Counted from the first letter of the stretch, positions 19,813 through 29,035 are shown. The stretch is 64,000 nucleotides of DNA from Paenibacillus sp. OVF10 (GCA_022836915.1 CP094668.1:7130001-7194000); one strand, 5' to 3'. A program made the numbers and translations. Notes: generated by a model not told the origin, from the letters alone.

Positions 19813-19995
19813 TTATGTATTACTTAGTTTGGAGATGCCTGAGAACATTCGATTATATCGATTAATCAACTCATCTAAAATCTCAGATTGCTTAATTACG
19901 ATTGGATGTTGTAAACCATAAATTGCAACCAACGCGTGCAAACTTTCCCGTTCACGTTCCAAGTCACTTTCCTGATTGTTCACAACATATTTCAT
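19813..19995 (-). CDS. Spo0E-family aspartyl-phosphate phosphatase
   Basis: A 60-aa protein with the Spo0E signature S-x-x-L-D-x-x-I, seen as QSEILDELINRYN, preceded by an amphipathic helix (REREL-like) and HPIVIK. Proteins of this family dephosphorylate Spo0A-P and delay sporulation. The ATG at 19995 has GAGGTGAGG upstream. It lies 137 bp downstream of the pro-peptide gene in the same orientation with no clear terminator between, so it may share transcription with the receptor and peptide. Confidence 0.85.
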   Translation of the reverse strand: MKYVVNNQESDLERERESLHALVAIYGLQHPIVIKQSEILDELINRYNRMFSGISKLSNT

Positions 19996-20132
19996 AGCAT
20001 CCTCACCTCTATGAAATAGTGTAACCCCTTATGTAAAAACCAAGATTCATGTCAGATATACAAAAAAACTATAAGAAAATGAAACGTGGCCATCCTCTCA
20101 CAGGTAACTCTCTATAATCTATAAAATAAGAT

Positions 20133-20279
20133 CTACCAACCACCTTGACCATGAGAATTAGTCGTCAAAATTTCTGGAACTTCAGGTGGTACATTCTCCG
20201 TAGCAGAAGACGTATTAAATGGTACCACCATTGTTGTGATGGTAATTATGGTAGCAATGATTATGAATTTTATCTTCAT
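20133..20279 (-). CDS. Small exported pro-peptide, candidate quorum-sensing signal (Alo/arbitrium-like)
   Basis: A 48-codon gene whose ATG overlaps the stop of the upstream HTH/TPR receptor in an ATGA arrangement; GGAGG lies 11 nt before the ATG. The N-terminus is a signal sequence (MKIKFIIIATIITITTMVV) with a plausible cleavage after SSA. The short secreted tail is acidic/proline-rich and ends in TTNSHGQGGW. A receptor followed by a coupled secreted peptide is the hallmark of RRNPP systems. From memory, the arbitrium-like Alo peptides of Paenibacillus polymyxa mature to C-terminal peptides of the SHGRGG type, which this tail resembles. The mature form here is inferred. Confidence 0.8.
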   Translation of the reverse strand: MKIKFIIIATIITITTMVVPFNTSSATENVPPEVPEILTTNSHGQGGW

Positions 20280-21645
20280 CTCTCTTTTCGAACCTCCTTC
20301 AGCAGTGTAGTGTACTTATGAAGCTCTTCGTTTGTTGCTAAATGCCGAATGGAATCAAATGTACAGAACCCTCTGACCATACAAGCATCATTATTAATTC
20401 TAGCTGAGATTGCCAAACTATCCAGTATAAATTGAATCCCAACCCGAATCCGGTCTGAGTTTAGATAATAATCCGCTACATCTGCCAAGAAATTCACGAA
20501 CTGATCATCTATAATCTGATTGGTATAAGAACCCACCTTCTCATGTGTGATCATAAATGATGATATTGTGGTCTTAAAGCGCTCCAACACATGATCCATA
20601 TTCATATTATAATTTAGTGCTGCCTTAATAAGCTTAAATAACCCACGTAGAATCTCATTTTCTTTTGTAGATAAATAATCCACATAATCATCTAAAATCT
20701 CAATTCTTCCTGCCATTATTTCAAAGAGGTACCTATTTGCTGTTGCCCACTCCCGAAACTGACTCTTTGTAAGCTCCGCCTCAAGATCATTCTCAATAAT
20801 CCACTCGTGATTTTCATAGCATGAGACGTAGTATAACGCCTGCTGATATTCATTCTTTTCTCCATATATTGATGCTATGATCAAATCCGAGTATAAAATA
20901 TAACCAAACAAAGGTTTGGAAGGCTCCTGATAACTCTTCCCCTTTTAATCCGTTGATGTTTGATTTTGTACTGCACCCTCGCCAGTTTACCCATTCGTGT
21001 TGCCAGTTGTTCCGCTTTGTCCCAACGACGCAATGAGAGGTATAGATTCATCAGATCTTTCAGCGCATCCAGTTGATCCAACTCATTAAGGCGCACGACA
21101 TACGGATCAAATTGCACAGCACATTCCAGATTATTCTGCTGATCATCATTAATCGAGAGCGTGAATATTCGATACTGACAGATCGCCAATCGTTCGGCAT
21201 GCTGGTACCGTTCCCCTTCACACACTTTACGATATATAATTAGTGCAGCTTCCGCGCTACCTTCGGCGTTTAATGATTCGGCACAATCAAACAGTTGTTG
21301 GATATAAGCAGGATTCTCCATCATTAAATCTACAGTTCGTTCAATACAATCGTTTTTTCCAAGCTCTGCACAGCGCATGATAAACGGACGCAGTCGTCGC
21401 CAGTTCATTGTAGAATCATCAAACAACTCACTCACATACTGTTCATAAAAGTACCCATCTTCCAATCCCATGTATTCTGTCATAATATCCAGGATTTTTA
21501 CCGATATAGGCTGTGAACCATTAATCACTCTACTTAGCGTTCCAGAATTAATGCCTGATTTCTCTGCAAAATGATAAAGAAGGATTTTGTTTTCCTCTAT
21601 GTAATATAAAAATTCTGTTCGGATCGTCTTATCTATTATACTCAA
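20276..21645 (-). CDS. HTH/TPR peptide receptor-regulator, RRNPP (AloR/AimR-like) (one apparent frameshift)
   Basis: A 456-aa regulator after repair. Residues ~15-65 form a Cro/C1-type helix-turn-helix (AEKSGINSGTLSRVINGSQP). The rest is all-helical with TPR-like periodicity, including AEGSAEAALIIYRKVCEG and a C-terminal helix pair ending LLKEVRKER. The frame breaks at C4 20939-20942; one added base joins KRGKSYQEPSKPLFGYILYS. The TTG start at 21645 has GGAAGGGG 7 nt upstream. A HTH plus TPR protein translationally coupled to a small secreted peptide indicates a peptide-responsive transcription factor. A perfect -10 promoter with an internal palindrome lies 55 bp upstream. Confidence 0.85.
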
Positions 21646-21700
21646 GAAGATACCCCTTCCAGAAACACGCTTTACCCACGCTCAACATCCATTTTAAGTA

Positions 21701-21729
21701 ATTATATGGTTTAATATACCATAGGTCAA
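21701..21729 (-). promoter_or_regulatory. Sigma-A promoter of the receptor-peptide cassette with internal palindrome
   Basis: TTGACC, 17-nt spacer, TATAAT on the minus strand. The spacer contains the inverted repeat TATGGT-N7-ACCATA (21705-21723). An operator between -35 and -10 would repress by occluding RNA polymerase; the most obvious binder is the HTH receptor itself (inference). Confidence 0.8.
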
Positions 21730-21985
21730 TATATTGGAAGATTCTGCTTTCATTTTGTAAGCTGATCTATCCTCTCTATTACACTCACACCAATTCTTCT
21801 AATAACCAGAATCTTTCTTTAAAATTGCGAAACTTTTTCCAATCTGAATCGTCTATACTTTTAAATTAAGAGTTCTGACTTCGAAAATCTTATTTCTGTG
21901 ATCAAGAACTCCTCATACCCAGCCAATAACCATAGATTGCATAAAAACCCATTTTTAATTTAAAAGCAGACTTGGCTACAATTAC

Positions 21986-22013
21986 AAAAAAGACTACAGC
22001 TTCTGCTGTAATC
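21986..22013 (-). terminator. Rho-independent terminator upstream of the peptide cassette
   Basis: GATTACAGC-AGAA-GCTGTAGTC then six T on the minus strand. It ends the transcript of the small membrane-protein gene at 22067 and insulates the cassette. The rest of 21646-21985 apart from the promoter shows nothing recognisable. Confidence 0.85.
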
Positions 22014-22066
22014 TTTTCACTGTAGATCTGCGAAATGTTAATCCCATTTCCCGTTCACATAATGAT

Positions 22067-22444
22067 TTATTGCTCTGACTCACGCAAATCAATCAGGCGA
22101 AACGTGTGATCGGTCTGTGCTACCCGTTCAATATCAGCAGGGACAGCAGGCAGATAAGATGTCTCCATTCCTTGCCTTTGCATAAGCTTTTCAATAATCG
22201 TAATCGTTTCCGCTTCTGTACGATCAGCAACAACGGTTAATCTGAAGCTCTTACCACGGTATAATAATTCCCGGCAAAGTTCTCTTACAATGCCTTCGAT
22301 CCGCCCTGCCTGATTGGAAGGGATGAGCAGGATCTGCTCGAAACCTTCAGATTCCGGACGGGAAAGATGGCGCTGGTGCATGGCATGAACGGCCATTGCC
22401 GCCAGGAAGTATATGAGCAGAATCATAGTCAGATGAGCAACCAT
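22067..22444 (-). CDS. Small membrane-anchored protein of unknown function
   Basis: With the ATG at 22444 (GGAGG 10 nt upstream) the product has 125 aa: one N-terminal transmembrane helix (MILLIYFLAAMAVHAM) and a soluble part with an alternating alpha/beta pattern (FEQILLIPSNQAGRIEGIVR, SFRLTVVADRTEAETITIIE). It ends in a likely strand, FRLIDLRESEQ. A longer reading to 22555 adds a Cys-rich N-terminus but has no good ribosome binding site. It sits downstream of degS-degU, apparently with its own control. I do not recognise the family. Confidence 0.7.
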   Translation of the reverse strand: MVAHLTMILLIYFLAAMAVHAMHQRHLSRPESEGFEQILLIPSNQAGRIEGIVRELCRELLYRGKSFRLTVVADRTEAETITIIEKLMQRQGMETSYLPAVPADIERVAQTDHTFRLIDLRESEQ

Positions 22445-22800
22445 GGCAACTGCACCTCCTCGGAAGGTCATGCTCACCCATGGCGAACATCCCTGTATAC
22501 AACAAGTATATGCTGTACTTCCTGAAGGGTTACACTTGCATTTCCTATCACTCATATTCCACGCTGATCGACACCGGACGAAGAAAGACAGGCCAGGTCA
22601 TTCATTCACGCCTAAGCTTGAACATATGTTCCGCACAACCTTACACTTTGCTCATTTGCAGTGATAAAGTCCATTAACCCGCAGACCAATCCAACATTCT
22701 GGAAAGGGCGCGAGTGAACACCAATCTATACTTCGTCAAGGTTGAATCAACCAATGGACTGACTTACGATATAAATACTTCTTTATGAAAACATAGGGTA
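22445..22800. other. Intergenic region between degU and the small membrane protein gene
   Basis: About 356 bp with a possible but unconvincing N-terminal extension of the downstream gene (22445-22555). I see no other gene, terminator or clear promoter. Confidence 0.4.
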
Positions 22801-23526
22801 TTAGAGCGTAACCCAACCATATTTGATCGAATTGATAACAGCTTGCGTACGGTCGTCCACTTCCATCTTCTGCAGAATACTGCTGACATGGTTTTTTACT
22901 GTCTTTTCACTGATGAACAGGAATTCACCAATCATTTTATTGCTCTTACCTTCTGCCATCAAGCGAAGTACTTCAGCCTCACGACGTGTGAGCGGGTTAT
23001 TGTCGCCAGCGACAAATTTAACGCCTGCTTCCTTCGAAGCTCCTTCACTCATTGCCCCTGTTTCATTAAGATATGTCATACGACGCAGCTGCATGATCAG
23101 TTTGCCTGTTACTTTCGGATGAATGAACGCATGTCCTTCATGCACGGAACGAATCGCATTGATCAGAGACTCAGCCTCCATATCTTTCAGCAAGTATCCG
23201 TTAGCCCCTTTACGAAGCGTCTCAAATACATAACTTTCATCATCATGAATGGACAAGATAATTACTTTGACATCAGGGAACAGCTCACGCAATTTCTCCG
23301 TTGCTTCAACCCCGTTCTCGATTGGCATGTTGATATCCATCAATACGATATCAGGTTTATCCTGATTGCAGAATTCGAGCACTTGAATACCATCGCCGCA
23401 TTCGCCGATGACCTCAATGTCGTCCTCCATATTTAAAATGCGTTTCAGTCCCTCACGGAACAGCTGATGATCATCAGCCAAAAGAACTTTAATCGATGCT
23501 TTACCAGTATCACGGTTTTCCATCAT
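22801..23526 (-). CDS. degU: Two-component response regulator DegU
   Basis: DegU controls exoenzymes, competence, motility and multicellular traits. The receiver domain (residues ~12-130) has the acidic pocket LLADDHQ, the phosphoacceptor Asp of IVLMDINMP (residue 64) and the Lys of GYLLKD. A LuxR-type helix-turn-helix follows (LTRREAEVLRLMAEGKSNK, SEKTVKNHVSSILQKM). The 241-aa length fits DegU. Its start is 4 bp after degS and has AAGGAG upstream, so the kinase and regulator are one operon. comFA/comFC and the flagellar genes nearby are typical DegU-linked functions. Confidence 0.94.
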   Translation of the reverse strand: MMENRDTGKASIKVLLADDHQLFREGLKRILNMEDDIEVIGECGDGIQVLEFCNQDKPDIVLMDINMPIENGVEATEKLRELFPDVKVIILSIHDDESYVFETLRKGANGYLLKDMEAESLINAIRSVHEGHAFIHPKVTGKLIMQLRRMTYLNETGAMSEGASKEAGVKFVAGDNNPLTRREAEVLRLMAEGKSNKMIGEFLFISEKTVKNHVSSILQKMEVDDRTQAVINSIKYGWVTL

Positions 23527-23530
23527 CCTG

Positions 23531-24691
23531 CTACTCCTTTCCCTTATCCACGTTTGTCGGGATATGAATCACTATTTTGGTTCCTTGATTTTCTCCGGAT
23601 TCAATCTCTATTCTTCCTTCTAACAGTTCAACCCGTTCTCTCATCCCAATCAGACCGAAGTGGGTATGATCCTTGCTTTTCTTCGCAAGAAGCTCCGGTT
23701 TGAACCCAAGCCCATTGTCCTGAACGACAATTTTGACGAGCTGAGCCTGGTATGTAATCTCCACCACAACATAAGTGGGATAAGCATGCTTTGCAGCATT
23801 CGACAGACCTTCCTGCACAAGGCGGTAGATCGCAGCCTCCATCGCAGAAGATAAACGGTGTTCTTTACCTCTTGTTTCAAAAAGCGACCGGATTTTCGTT
23901 TTTACCTCAAAATCCTGCACGTACTTCCGAAGCGTTGGAATCAGTCCCAGATCATCCAGTGCCATAGGACGCAGATTGAAAATAACTTTTCTCATTTCTT
24001 CAAGACTGGAACGAACCTGGCCTTTCAAATCTACTATTTCGGCCTGGACCATCTTAAAATCCTGCTTAATGAGCATTCTTTCTACAATTTCCGTCCTAAG
24101 CACTAGATTGGCGAGCATCTGCGCAGGCCCGTCATGAATCTCACGAGCAATACGTTTCCGCTCTTCTTCCTGGGCCAAAATTATTTTCAAACCAATCATT
24201 TGTCGATTTTTGGCAGATTCGATGATCCGGGTCACTTGACCCAGTTCACCTGACAGGTACTCGAGTACAACACCCATCTGCGAACCGATGGTCTCGGCAC
24301 GCTCCACTGAAGCTTCCACATTTTTGGCACGCTTCTGCAGATCATCCCGACGAGCCTTCAGATACATTTCCTTCTCACGATAAATCATCAGATCCAGCTG
24401 CAGCTGTGTTGCTTTCTCATACGCCTGCTTGATATCATGCTCGGAATAACGGACAAAGTCGCGGCTAACCTCAGTCAGCCGGATCCGGGAACGGCGGTAG
24501 TTCAGCTCCAATTGATCTACTTTCTCGATCGTTTCCGCCGTCTCCTTCAGCACCGACTTTAACTCCTCGTTGAGTGTTTTCAGCTCATCACGAGTTGCGT
24601 CCATAATTTCGAACATTTGATATTTGCTGTTTTCCATGACTTGTATGGCGTTTTTAATGACGCGGTCTATGGCATCGGCTTGTAAATCCAC
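23531..24691 (-). CDS. degS: Sensor histidine kinase DegS
   Basis: A cytoplasmic kinase of 386 aa without membrane segments. The long N-terminal coiled coil (to ~residue 170) is the DegS sensor region. The HisKA_3 box RIAREIHDGPAQMLANLVLR contains the phosphorylated His. The HATPase region has EGLSNAAKHAYP (N box), VVQDNGLGF (G1) and HFGLIGMRERVELLEGRIEI (G2). The GTG start at 24691 follows TGGAG. It phosphorylates DegU, encoded next. Confidence 0.94.
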   Translation of the reverse strand: MDLQADAIDRVIKNAIQVMENSKYQMFEIMDATRDELKTLNEELKSVLKETAETIEKVDQLELNYRRSRIRLTEVSRDFVRYSEHDIKQAYEKATQLQLDLMIYREKEMYLKARRDDLQKRAKNVEASVERAETIGSQMGVVLEYLSGELGQVTRIIESAKNRQMIGLKIILAQEEERKRIAREIHDGPAQMLANLVLRTEIVERMLIKQDFKMVQAEIVDLKGQVRSSLEEMRKVIFNLRPMALDDLGLIPTLRKYVQDFEVKTKIRSLFETRGKEHRLSSAMEAAIYRLVQEGLSNAAKHAYPTYVVVEITYQAQLVKIVVQDNGLGFKPELLAKKSKDHTHFGLIGMRERVELLEGRIEIESGENQGTKIVIHIPTNVDKGKE

Positions 24692-24727
24692 GTTTGTTCG
24701 ACTCCATTTCTATCGTTTCCGGTATAT

Positions 24728-24755
24728 ATCATACCATATCACGATGAGATGGTAA
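24728..24755 (-). promoter_or_regulatory. Possible sigma-A promoter of degS-degU
   Basis: TTACCA, 16-nt spacer, TATGAT on the minus strand. The -35 overlaps the end of the upstream glycosidase gene. The -10 is good, the -35 weak. Confidence 0.4.
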
Positions 24756-27462
24756 CGGTCTTCGTTTTCTGTTCCCATTTTACAGTCAGACCAAGTTGCT
24801 CGGAAACGAGTCTAAGCGGGACTAAAGTCCTACCACCCGTTACGTATGGTGCAACAGTTGCGCTCTGTCTTTTACCATTCAGAATGAATTCTTTCTGCCC
24901 TACAACCAGATCAATCAGCTTGCCACCACGTAATACCGTGATCCGCTGATTTTTGCTATCCCAGCTTGCCTGACCACCAAAAGCGTCCAAAACATGTTTG
25001 ATTGGCACATACGTCGTACCATTTTTCAGGACCGGTGCTGCATCAATGGCTTTTTTCGTTCCGTTCACCGTCATCGACTTCTGTCCAAGCACGAGCGAAG
25101 CTGTCCCCGTAGGCAATCCGACTTCACTGGACTTGGAAGGCATCGTGAATGCGATATTGTCAAAAGCAACCGTACCTGATTTCGCACGCTCATCCTGACC
25201 TTCCTCCACGTTCACCACATAGACCCGCTTCAGCTTCGCCGGGTAGGCGATGTTCAGTCCGTTCAGGTCCACACTCAGCTTCTTCCACCCGTTCCAGTCA
25301 ATTGCCTTGGCGAGATCGGCATATACGGTTTTGCCATTGGCATCTGTGAATTCGGCACGTAACCAGTTCAGGCTCTTATCTCCCATAACATCCATCGACA
25401 TCGACGTAGCCGCTGCAGATACCTCTCTGCCAGTAGAACCATTCAGTTGTGCATAAGCGTACATTTTACCTGTTCCAGCAGTCATATCATAACCAAGTTG
25501 CAGTACATTGGAGCCGGCTTTTTCACCAGTTCCTGCTGTAACGGTTGCCGTACCAGTTACACCCGCTGCGTTCGTTGTGAAGTTAATCGGATAATTCACG
25601 TTTTCGAAGTTCTCCCAGATCGTTTCACTTGCAGAAGCCGAGAGTACCACGACTGTGCTGTAACCATCATAACGTCCAATCGCATATCCTACTTGTGCAC
25701 CGGCATTGACGGAAGATACGGTTAATTGGTCAGCAGTAACTTTACCTTTGAATCCGATAAATTCCCATGTCAGCGAGTCTGCCGGAACCGTCACACTTTG
25801 TCCGCTCTTCGTTGTTGCCGTTACAGGAATGGACATCGTTGTGCCTGCTTTGAGCGAACCGAGACCCGATCCTGCTGTCAGGGAAGCCAACTCACTTCCA
25901 CCCAGTACCGATACTTTAATGGAGGATGAAGCTCCATTGCTCGTTGCTGTCAGCGTTGCTGTACCTGGCTTCACCCCTTTGATCGTTCCGTTGCTAACAC
26001 TCACGATACTGTTGTTGCTGGACTTCCAGGACATGCTGATATCGCCTGTTGCAATCGGGTTGTAGTATGTGTCATATCCTTTGGCTGTGTACTTGCCCTC
26101 TTGCCCCACCAGCAACGTTTGGCTGCCACTCACGGCAAAGCCCTTCAGTTTACCTACAGGAGCCGTAGAGAACACACCCAGCGTGTTTACAACCTGACGT
26201 TGCTCGGTGCCATACTCTGTGTTGAACGTCAGACCAGCGGTTTGCTCACCCAACGGACGGGTTACCATGGTTGTGGAGCCGCCTCCGTCCAAGTTCATGC
26301 CTTTCCAGACACCCACACTGGTCATAAAGGATTGCAGTTCCGTCAGCGACATACCGCTGCTGTTACTGTTTTTCTCCGCTGCAATGATGTAGACATACCG
26401 ACCATCCTGGGAGTATCCTACCGCCGTTCTTGCACGAATGCCACCGATGCCGGAAGATGCGATATCACGGGAAAAGGAAGCTGCCTTTCCACCGTTCACC
26501 AAAATGGTATGACCGCCAATCATCATTTCCAGATTACTTGGATCAACCGATTGCCCGGTTGTTTTAGCTTTCAGTTTGTAATCCGCATCCAAGGTTTGGC
26601 CAACGGATAGATGGCTCATGATCCATGTCGCCGCTGTTCCATGCGCACGCAAAATGTACCCATCCTTCGGCACCGTCATGTTTAGCGCTTTTTTATCCGA
26701 GATTTGGGTGATTACTCCGTTCTGCACGAGAACCTCTGTTGGAGTTGTGGAAGGATCATTTGGACGTTTGGTGGATGTCCATGCCGGTGTATAAATATAC
26801 ATCGAGTTGGCATGACTATACTTCACCGCACCCGACTCTACCGTATAATCCTCTTTATTTATCCCACGCAAAGCAAAGGTTGAACCATCCTGTGCCTTCA
26901 CAGTTCCGTCAAAGGAATACTCGTCGATCATCGGTTTGCCATCCTTGGTCACCGTGAGGGCATACATGCCCGACAGTTCGGAAGGTGTGGAGACCAGTAC
27001 GCCATCTGAGACCTGTCCACCAATTGGTGCGAGCTCGCCGGATACATTGAAGTAATCGCCATTCACAGCAGCTACTGCACCATTTTCCTTAGCCATGGCA
27101 CCCGTGCTCTGTTTACTGTTCAGATTACCGCCCTTGCCTGTCATCACATCCAGCTTCACATACGGGTTCTGCAAATCCACCTGGATTACATCCGCCAGTA
27201 CGTTGACCTTGGAACCGGAACGTGTTGTTGTATATCTGTATTTCATGAGCTTCGCACCCGAAGTCAGAATTTCTTCACTCAACTTGCTTGTATTGGTAGA
27301 TGCTGCAGCGGCCACCGATTGCCACGAAGTGCCTGACCACATCTGCCCGCCTGCGCTCATCACCGGTGCAATCCAGATCACACCCGCCAGCGTCACAATC
27401 GCCCATTTCTTCACCATACTGCCCTTAACGTCTTCCAGCTGTTTCTCATGTTTCCCCAGCAT
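24739..27462 (-). CDS. Exported phosphodiester glycosidase-like protein with Ig-like and copper-amine-oxidase-N domains
   Basis: After a membrane/signal segment (MVKKWAIVTLAGVIWIAPVM) comes a NAGPA-type phosphodiester glycosidase domain (PF09992 family): AAVNGDYFNV, ARTAVGYSQDGRYVYIIAAE and the signature MNLDGGGSTTMV. A Big_2 Ig-like domain follows (GTIKGVKPGTATLTATSNGA), then a beta-rich carbohydrate-binding-like region. The C-terminus is a copper amine oxidase N-like domain (KNGTTYVPIKHVLDAFGG, GGRTLVPLRLVSEQLG), a common wall-associated module in Paenibacillus. The start is uncertain: ATG at 27462 follows GGGAGAG, while 27417 and 27504 are alternatives. The natural substrate is unknown. 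Confidence 0.82.
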   Translation of the reverse strand: MLGKHEKQLEDVKGSMVKKWAIVTLAGVIWIAPVMSAGGQMWSGTSWQSVAAAASTNTSKLSEEILTSGAKLMKYRYTTTRSGSKVNVLADVIQVDLQNPYVKLDVMTGKGGNLNSKQSTGAMAKENGAVAAVNGDYFNVSGELAPIGGQVSDGVLVSTPSELSGMYALTVTKDGKPMIDEYSFDGTVKAQDGSTFALRGINKEDYTVESGAVKYSHANSMYIYTPAWTSTKRPNDPSTTPTEVLVQNGVITQISDKKALNMTVPKDGYILRAHGTAATWIMSHLSVGQTLDADYKLKAKTTGQSVDPSNLEMMIGGHTILVNGGKAASFSRDIASSGIGGIRARTAVGYSQDGRYVYIIAAEKNSNSSGMSLTELQSFMTSVGVWKGMNLDGGGSTTMVTRPLGEQTAGLTFNTEYGTEQRQVVNTLGVFSTAPVGKLKGFAVSGSQTLLVGQEGKYTAKGYDTYYNPIATGDISMSWKSSNNSIVSVSNGTIKGVKPGTATLTATSNGASSSIKVSVLGGSELASLTAGSGLGSLKAGTTMSIPVTATTKSGQSVTVPADSLTWEFIGFKGKVTADQLTVSSVNAGAQVGYAIGRYDGYSTVVVLSASASETIWENFENVNYPINFTTNAAGVTGTATVTAGTGEKAGSNVLQLGYDMTAGTGKMYAYAQLNGSTGREVSAAATSMSMDVMGDKSLNWLRAEFTDANGKTVYADLAKAIDWNGWKKLSVDLNGLNIAYPAKLKRVYVVNVEEGQDERAKSGTVAFDNIAFTMPSKSSEVGLPTGTASLVLGQKSMTVNGTKKAIDAAPVLKNGTTYVPIKHVLDAFGGQASWDSKNQRITVLRGGKLIDLVVGQKEFILNGKRQSATVAPYVTGGRTLVPLRLVSEQLGLTVKWEQKTKTVTISS

Positions 27463-27620
27463 GTCTGAAACGTCTCTCCCATCTTGTATATCAATCTTAG
27501 ACATCACGAACACTGCCAAGTAGGCAGCCGATAACGAGATCTCTAGTATACTCTTCTATTAATAGACTGCTTTTTGTGGAAAAAGTTACGCCCATAGCTA
27601 ACTTTGAGGATATTCTTGGC

Positions 27621-27661
27621 AAAAAGAAACCCATGTATGGAATTAGCTACTCATACATGGG
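27621..27661 (-). terminator. Rho-independent terminator
   Basis: CCCATGTATG / CATACATGGG stem, then TTTCTTTTT on the minus strand, after the gene ending at 27693. Confidence 0.85.
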
Positions 27662-27692
27662 AATTATCTGTATACTGATATTCGTTATATTT

Positions 27693-28919
27693 TCAATTTA
27701 ACTCTGGGAAATGAATTTCGGGTAACATTCGATTGGGGTCCTCTTCGTTCTCACTAATGTCATGATCATAACTATAATTCCAGTGCCCATTGGCGTAATC
27801 GAGGTAGATCAGCGCCTCATATATAGAATGGTTGTGCTCTATGTTCTCTGAAATGTAGCTCCATTCCAAGGTGGCATGAACAACAGCTTGCTTCTGCCCA
27901 AGAAATACGACTCGTTCATTAGACATATGATATGTAGTGTCTCCATACTCAAAAGAAGCTCTTGTAGTGTGCTCCCATGTCCTCCATTCATCAACTGCAC
28001 TTGCGTTCATTCGTTCAATATCAAATGGCGAAGTATATTTATACGTTAAATCAAAGTCTTTCTGATTAAACGCCCTATAATATTTCCTGAGGTCAGATAG
28101 GACATTTTGTTGCTTCTCATTAAAATTCTCTTTTATCGTATGTACAGATTTATCGATATCTTCTGGAAGCGTAGTATTGCTGGAAAGATATCGATCCTGA
28201 AGTATTTTCCACTGATTGTTCTCCTTTATAATTCGAAACACGACCTCATGTTGGTCGTCCATTACCTGATTATTATGAATATAAGTAACGTACAATAATG
28301 CCTGGTTCGCAGATTCATATGTAATGCTTGTGATATCAACATTGTAGATTCGATCAGGGATTTCGCTCACTTGGGGTGCTATCTTACTATCCGTCAAATA
28401 AGATCTCTGCATATGATCTGAAGCTAGTAGTTCTACAGTGAAAGCTCTATCATATGTTGTTATCAAATCAAGTATCTCTTTCTCTTGACCATACCCATAC
28501 TGCACCATCCACGCCGTATTCGACTTTTGATCATACTTAACCGAGTGCTTGGTTAACCAGGCGGCATAACGGATAGGCAAATAGAATTTTCCATCAATTT
28601 GAATACCCGGCCTTTGTAATTCGTAATAATCTCCCGATCCACTAATGTAGCCATCATCCGGAAAGAAAATATACGTTGCATCCCCGATCTTGGCTGAAAT
28701 CTCTCGATCTACCACTGAGTAATCCGCTTGGTACCCCATTAATTGAATAAACTCTCGAAACGGAACATACACCGTTCCTGATTTTGTCATCAGTTTGATG
28801 TCTGTAGGCTTTTCATTAACGTACAGTTGTATGGATTCTTTATTATTTTGAGCATAAGCCAGTGATGGTATAGATATTAACCCCAGAACGAGGACAAATA
28901 CTAGCATTTTTTTAAGCAA
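27693..28919 (-). CDS. Exported protein with copper-amine-oxidase-N-like domain
   Basis: A 408-aa secreted protein. The signal peptide is LVFVLVLGLISIPSLAYA followed by QNN. Residues ~30-140 are a copper amine oxidase N-like domain (SGTVYVPFREFIQLMGYQAD, GKFYLPIRYAAWLTKHSV). The C-terminal part has two alpha+beta segments resembling NTF2/SnoaL-like folds (NNQWKILQDRYLSS, YRAFNQKDFDLTYKYTSPFD). GAGGGTG lies before a TTG at 28919, which I take as the start; an ATG four codons later is too far from it. Function unknown, probably wall-associated. Confidence 0.82.
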   Translation of the reverse strand: MLKKMLVFVLVLGLISIPSLAYAQNNKESIQLYVNEKPTDIKLMTKSGTVYVPFREFIQLMGYQADYSVVDREISAKIGDATYIFFPDDGYISGSGDYYELQRPGIQIDGKFYLPIRYAAWLTKHSVKYDQKSNTAWMVQYGYGQEKEILDLITTYDRAFTVELLASDHMQRSYLTDSKIAPQVSEIPDRIYNVDITSITYESANQALLYVTYIHNNQVMDDQHEVVFRIIKENNQWKILQDRYLSSNTTLPEDIDKSVHTIKENFNEKQQNVLSDLRKYYRAFNQKDFDLTYKYTSPFDIERMNASAVDEWRTWEHTTRASFEYGDTTYHMSNERVVFLGQKQAVVHATLEWSYISENIEHNHSIYEALIYLDYANGHWNYSYDHDISENEEDPNRMLPEIHFPELN

Positions 28920-28960
28920 ATTTACACCCTCTATCCATGAAATTTATGGCTTTATAATAT

Positions 28961-29010
28961 AAAAAAGCGAAACCAACCAGTTGAACTTATTCCCCTGATC
29001 GATTTCGCTT
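28961..29010 (-). terminator. Rho-independent terminator of the SLH protein gene
   Basis: AAGCGAAA / TTTCGCTT stem with a long internal loop, followed by TTTTTT on the minus strand. Confidence 0.8.
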
Positions 29011-29035
29011 CACTAAGATAAAGAGCTAATTACTA

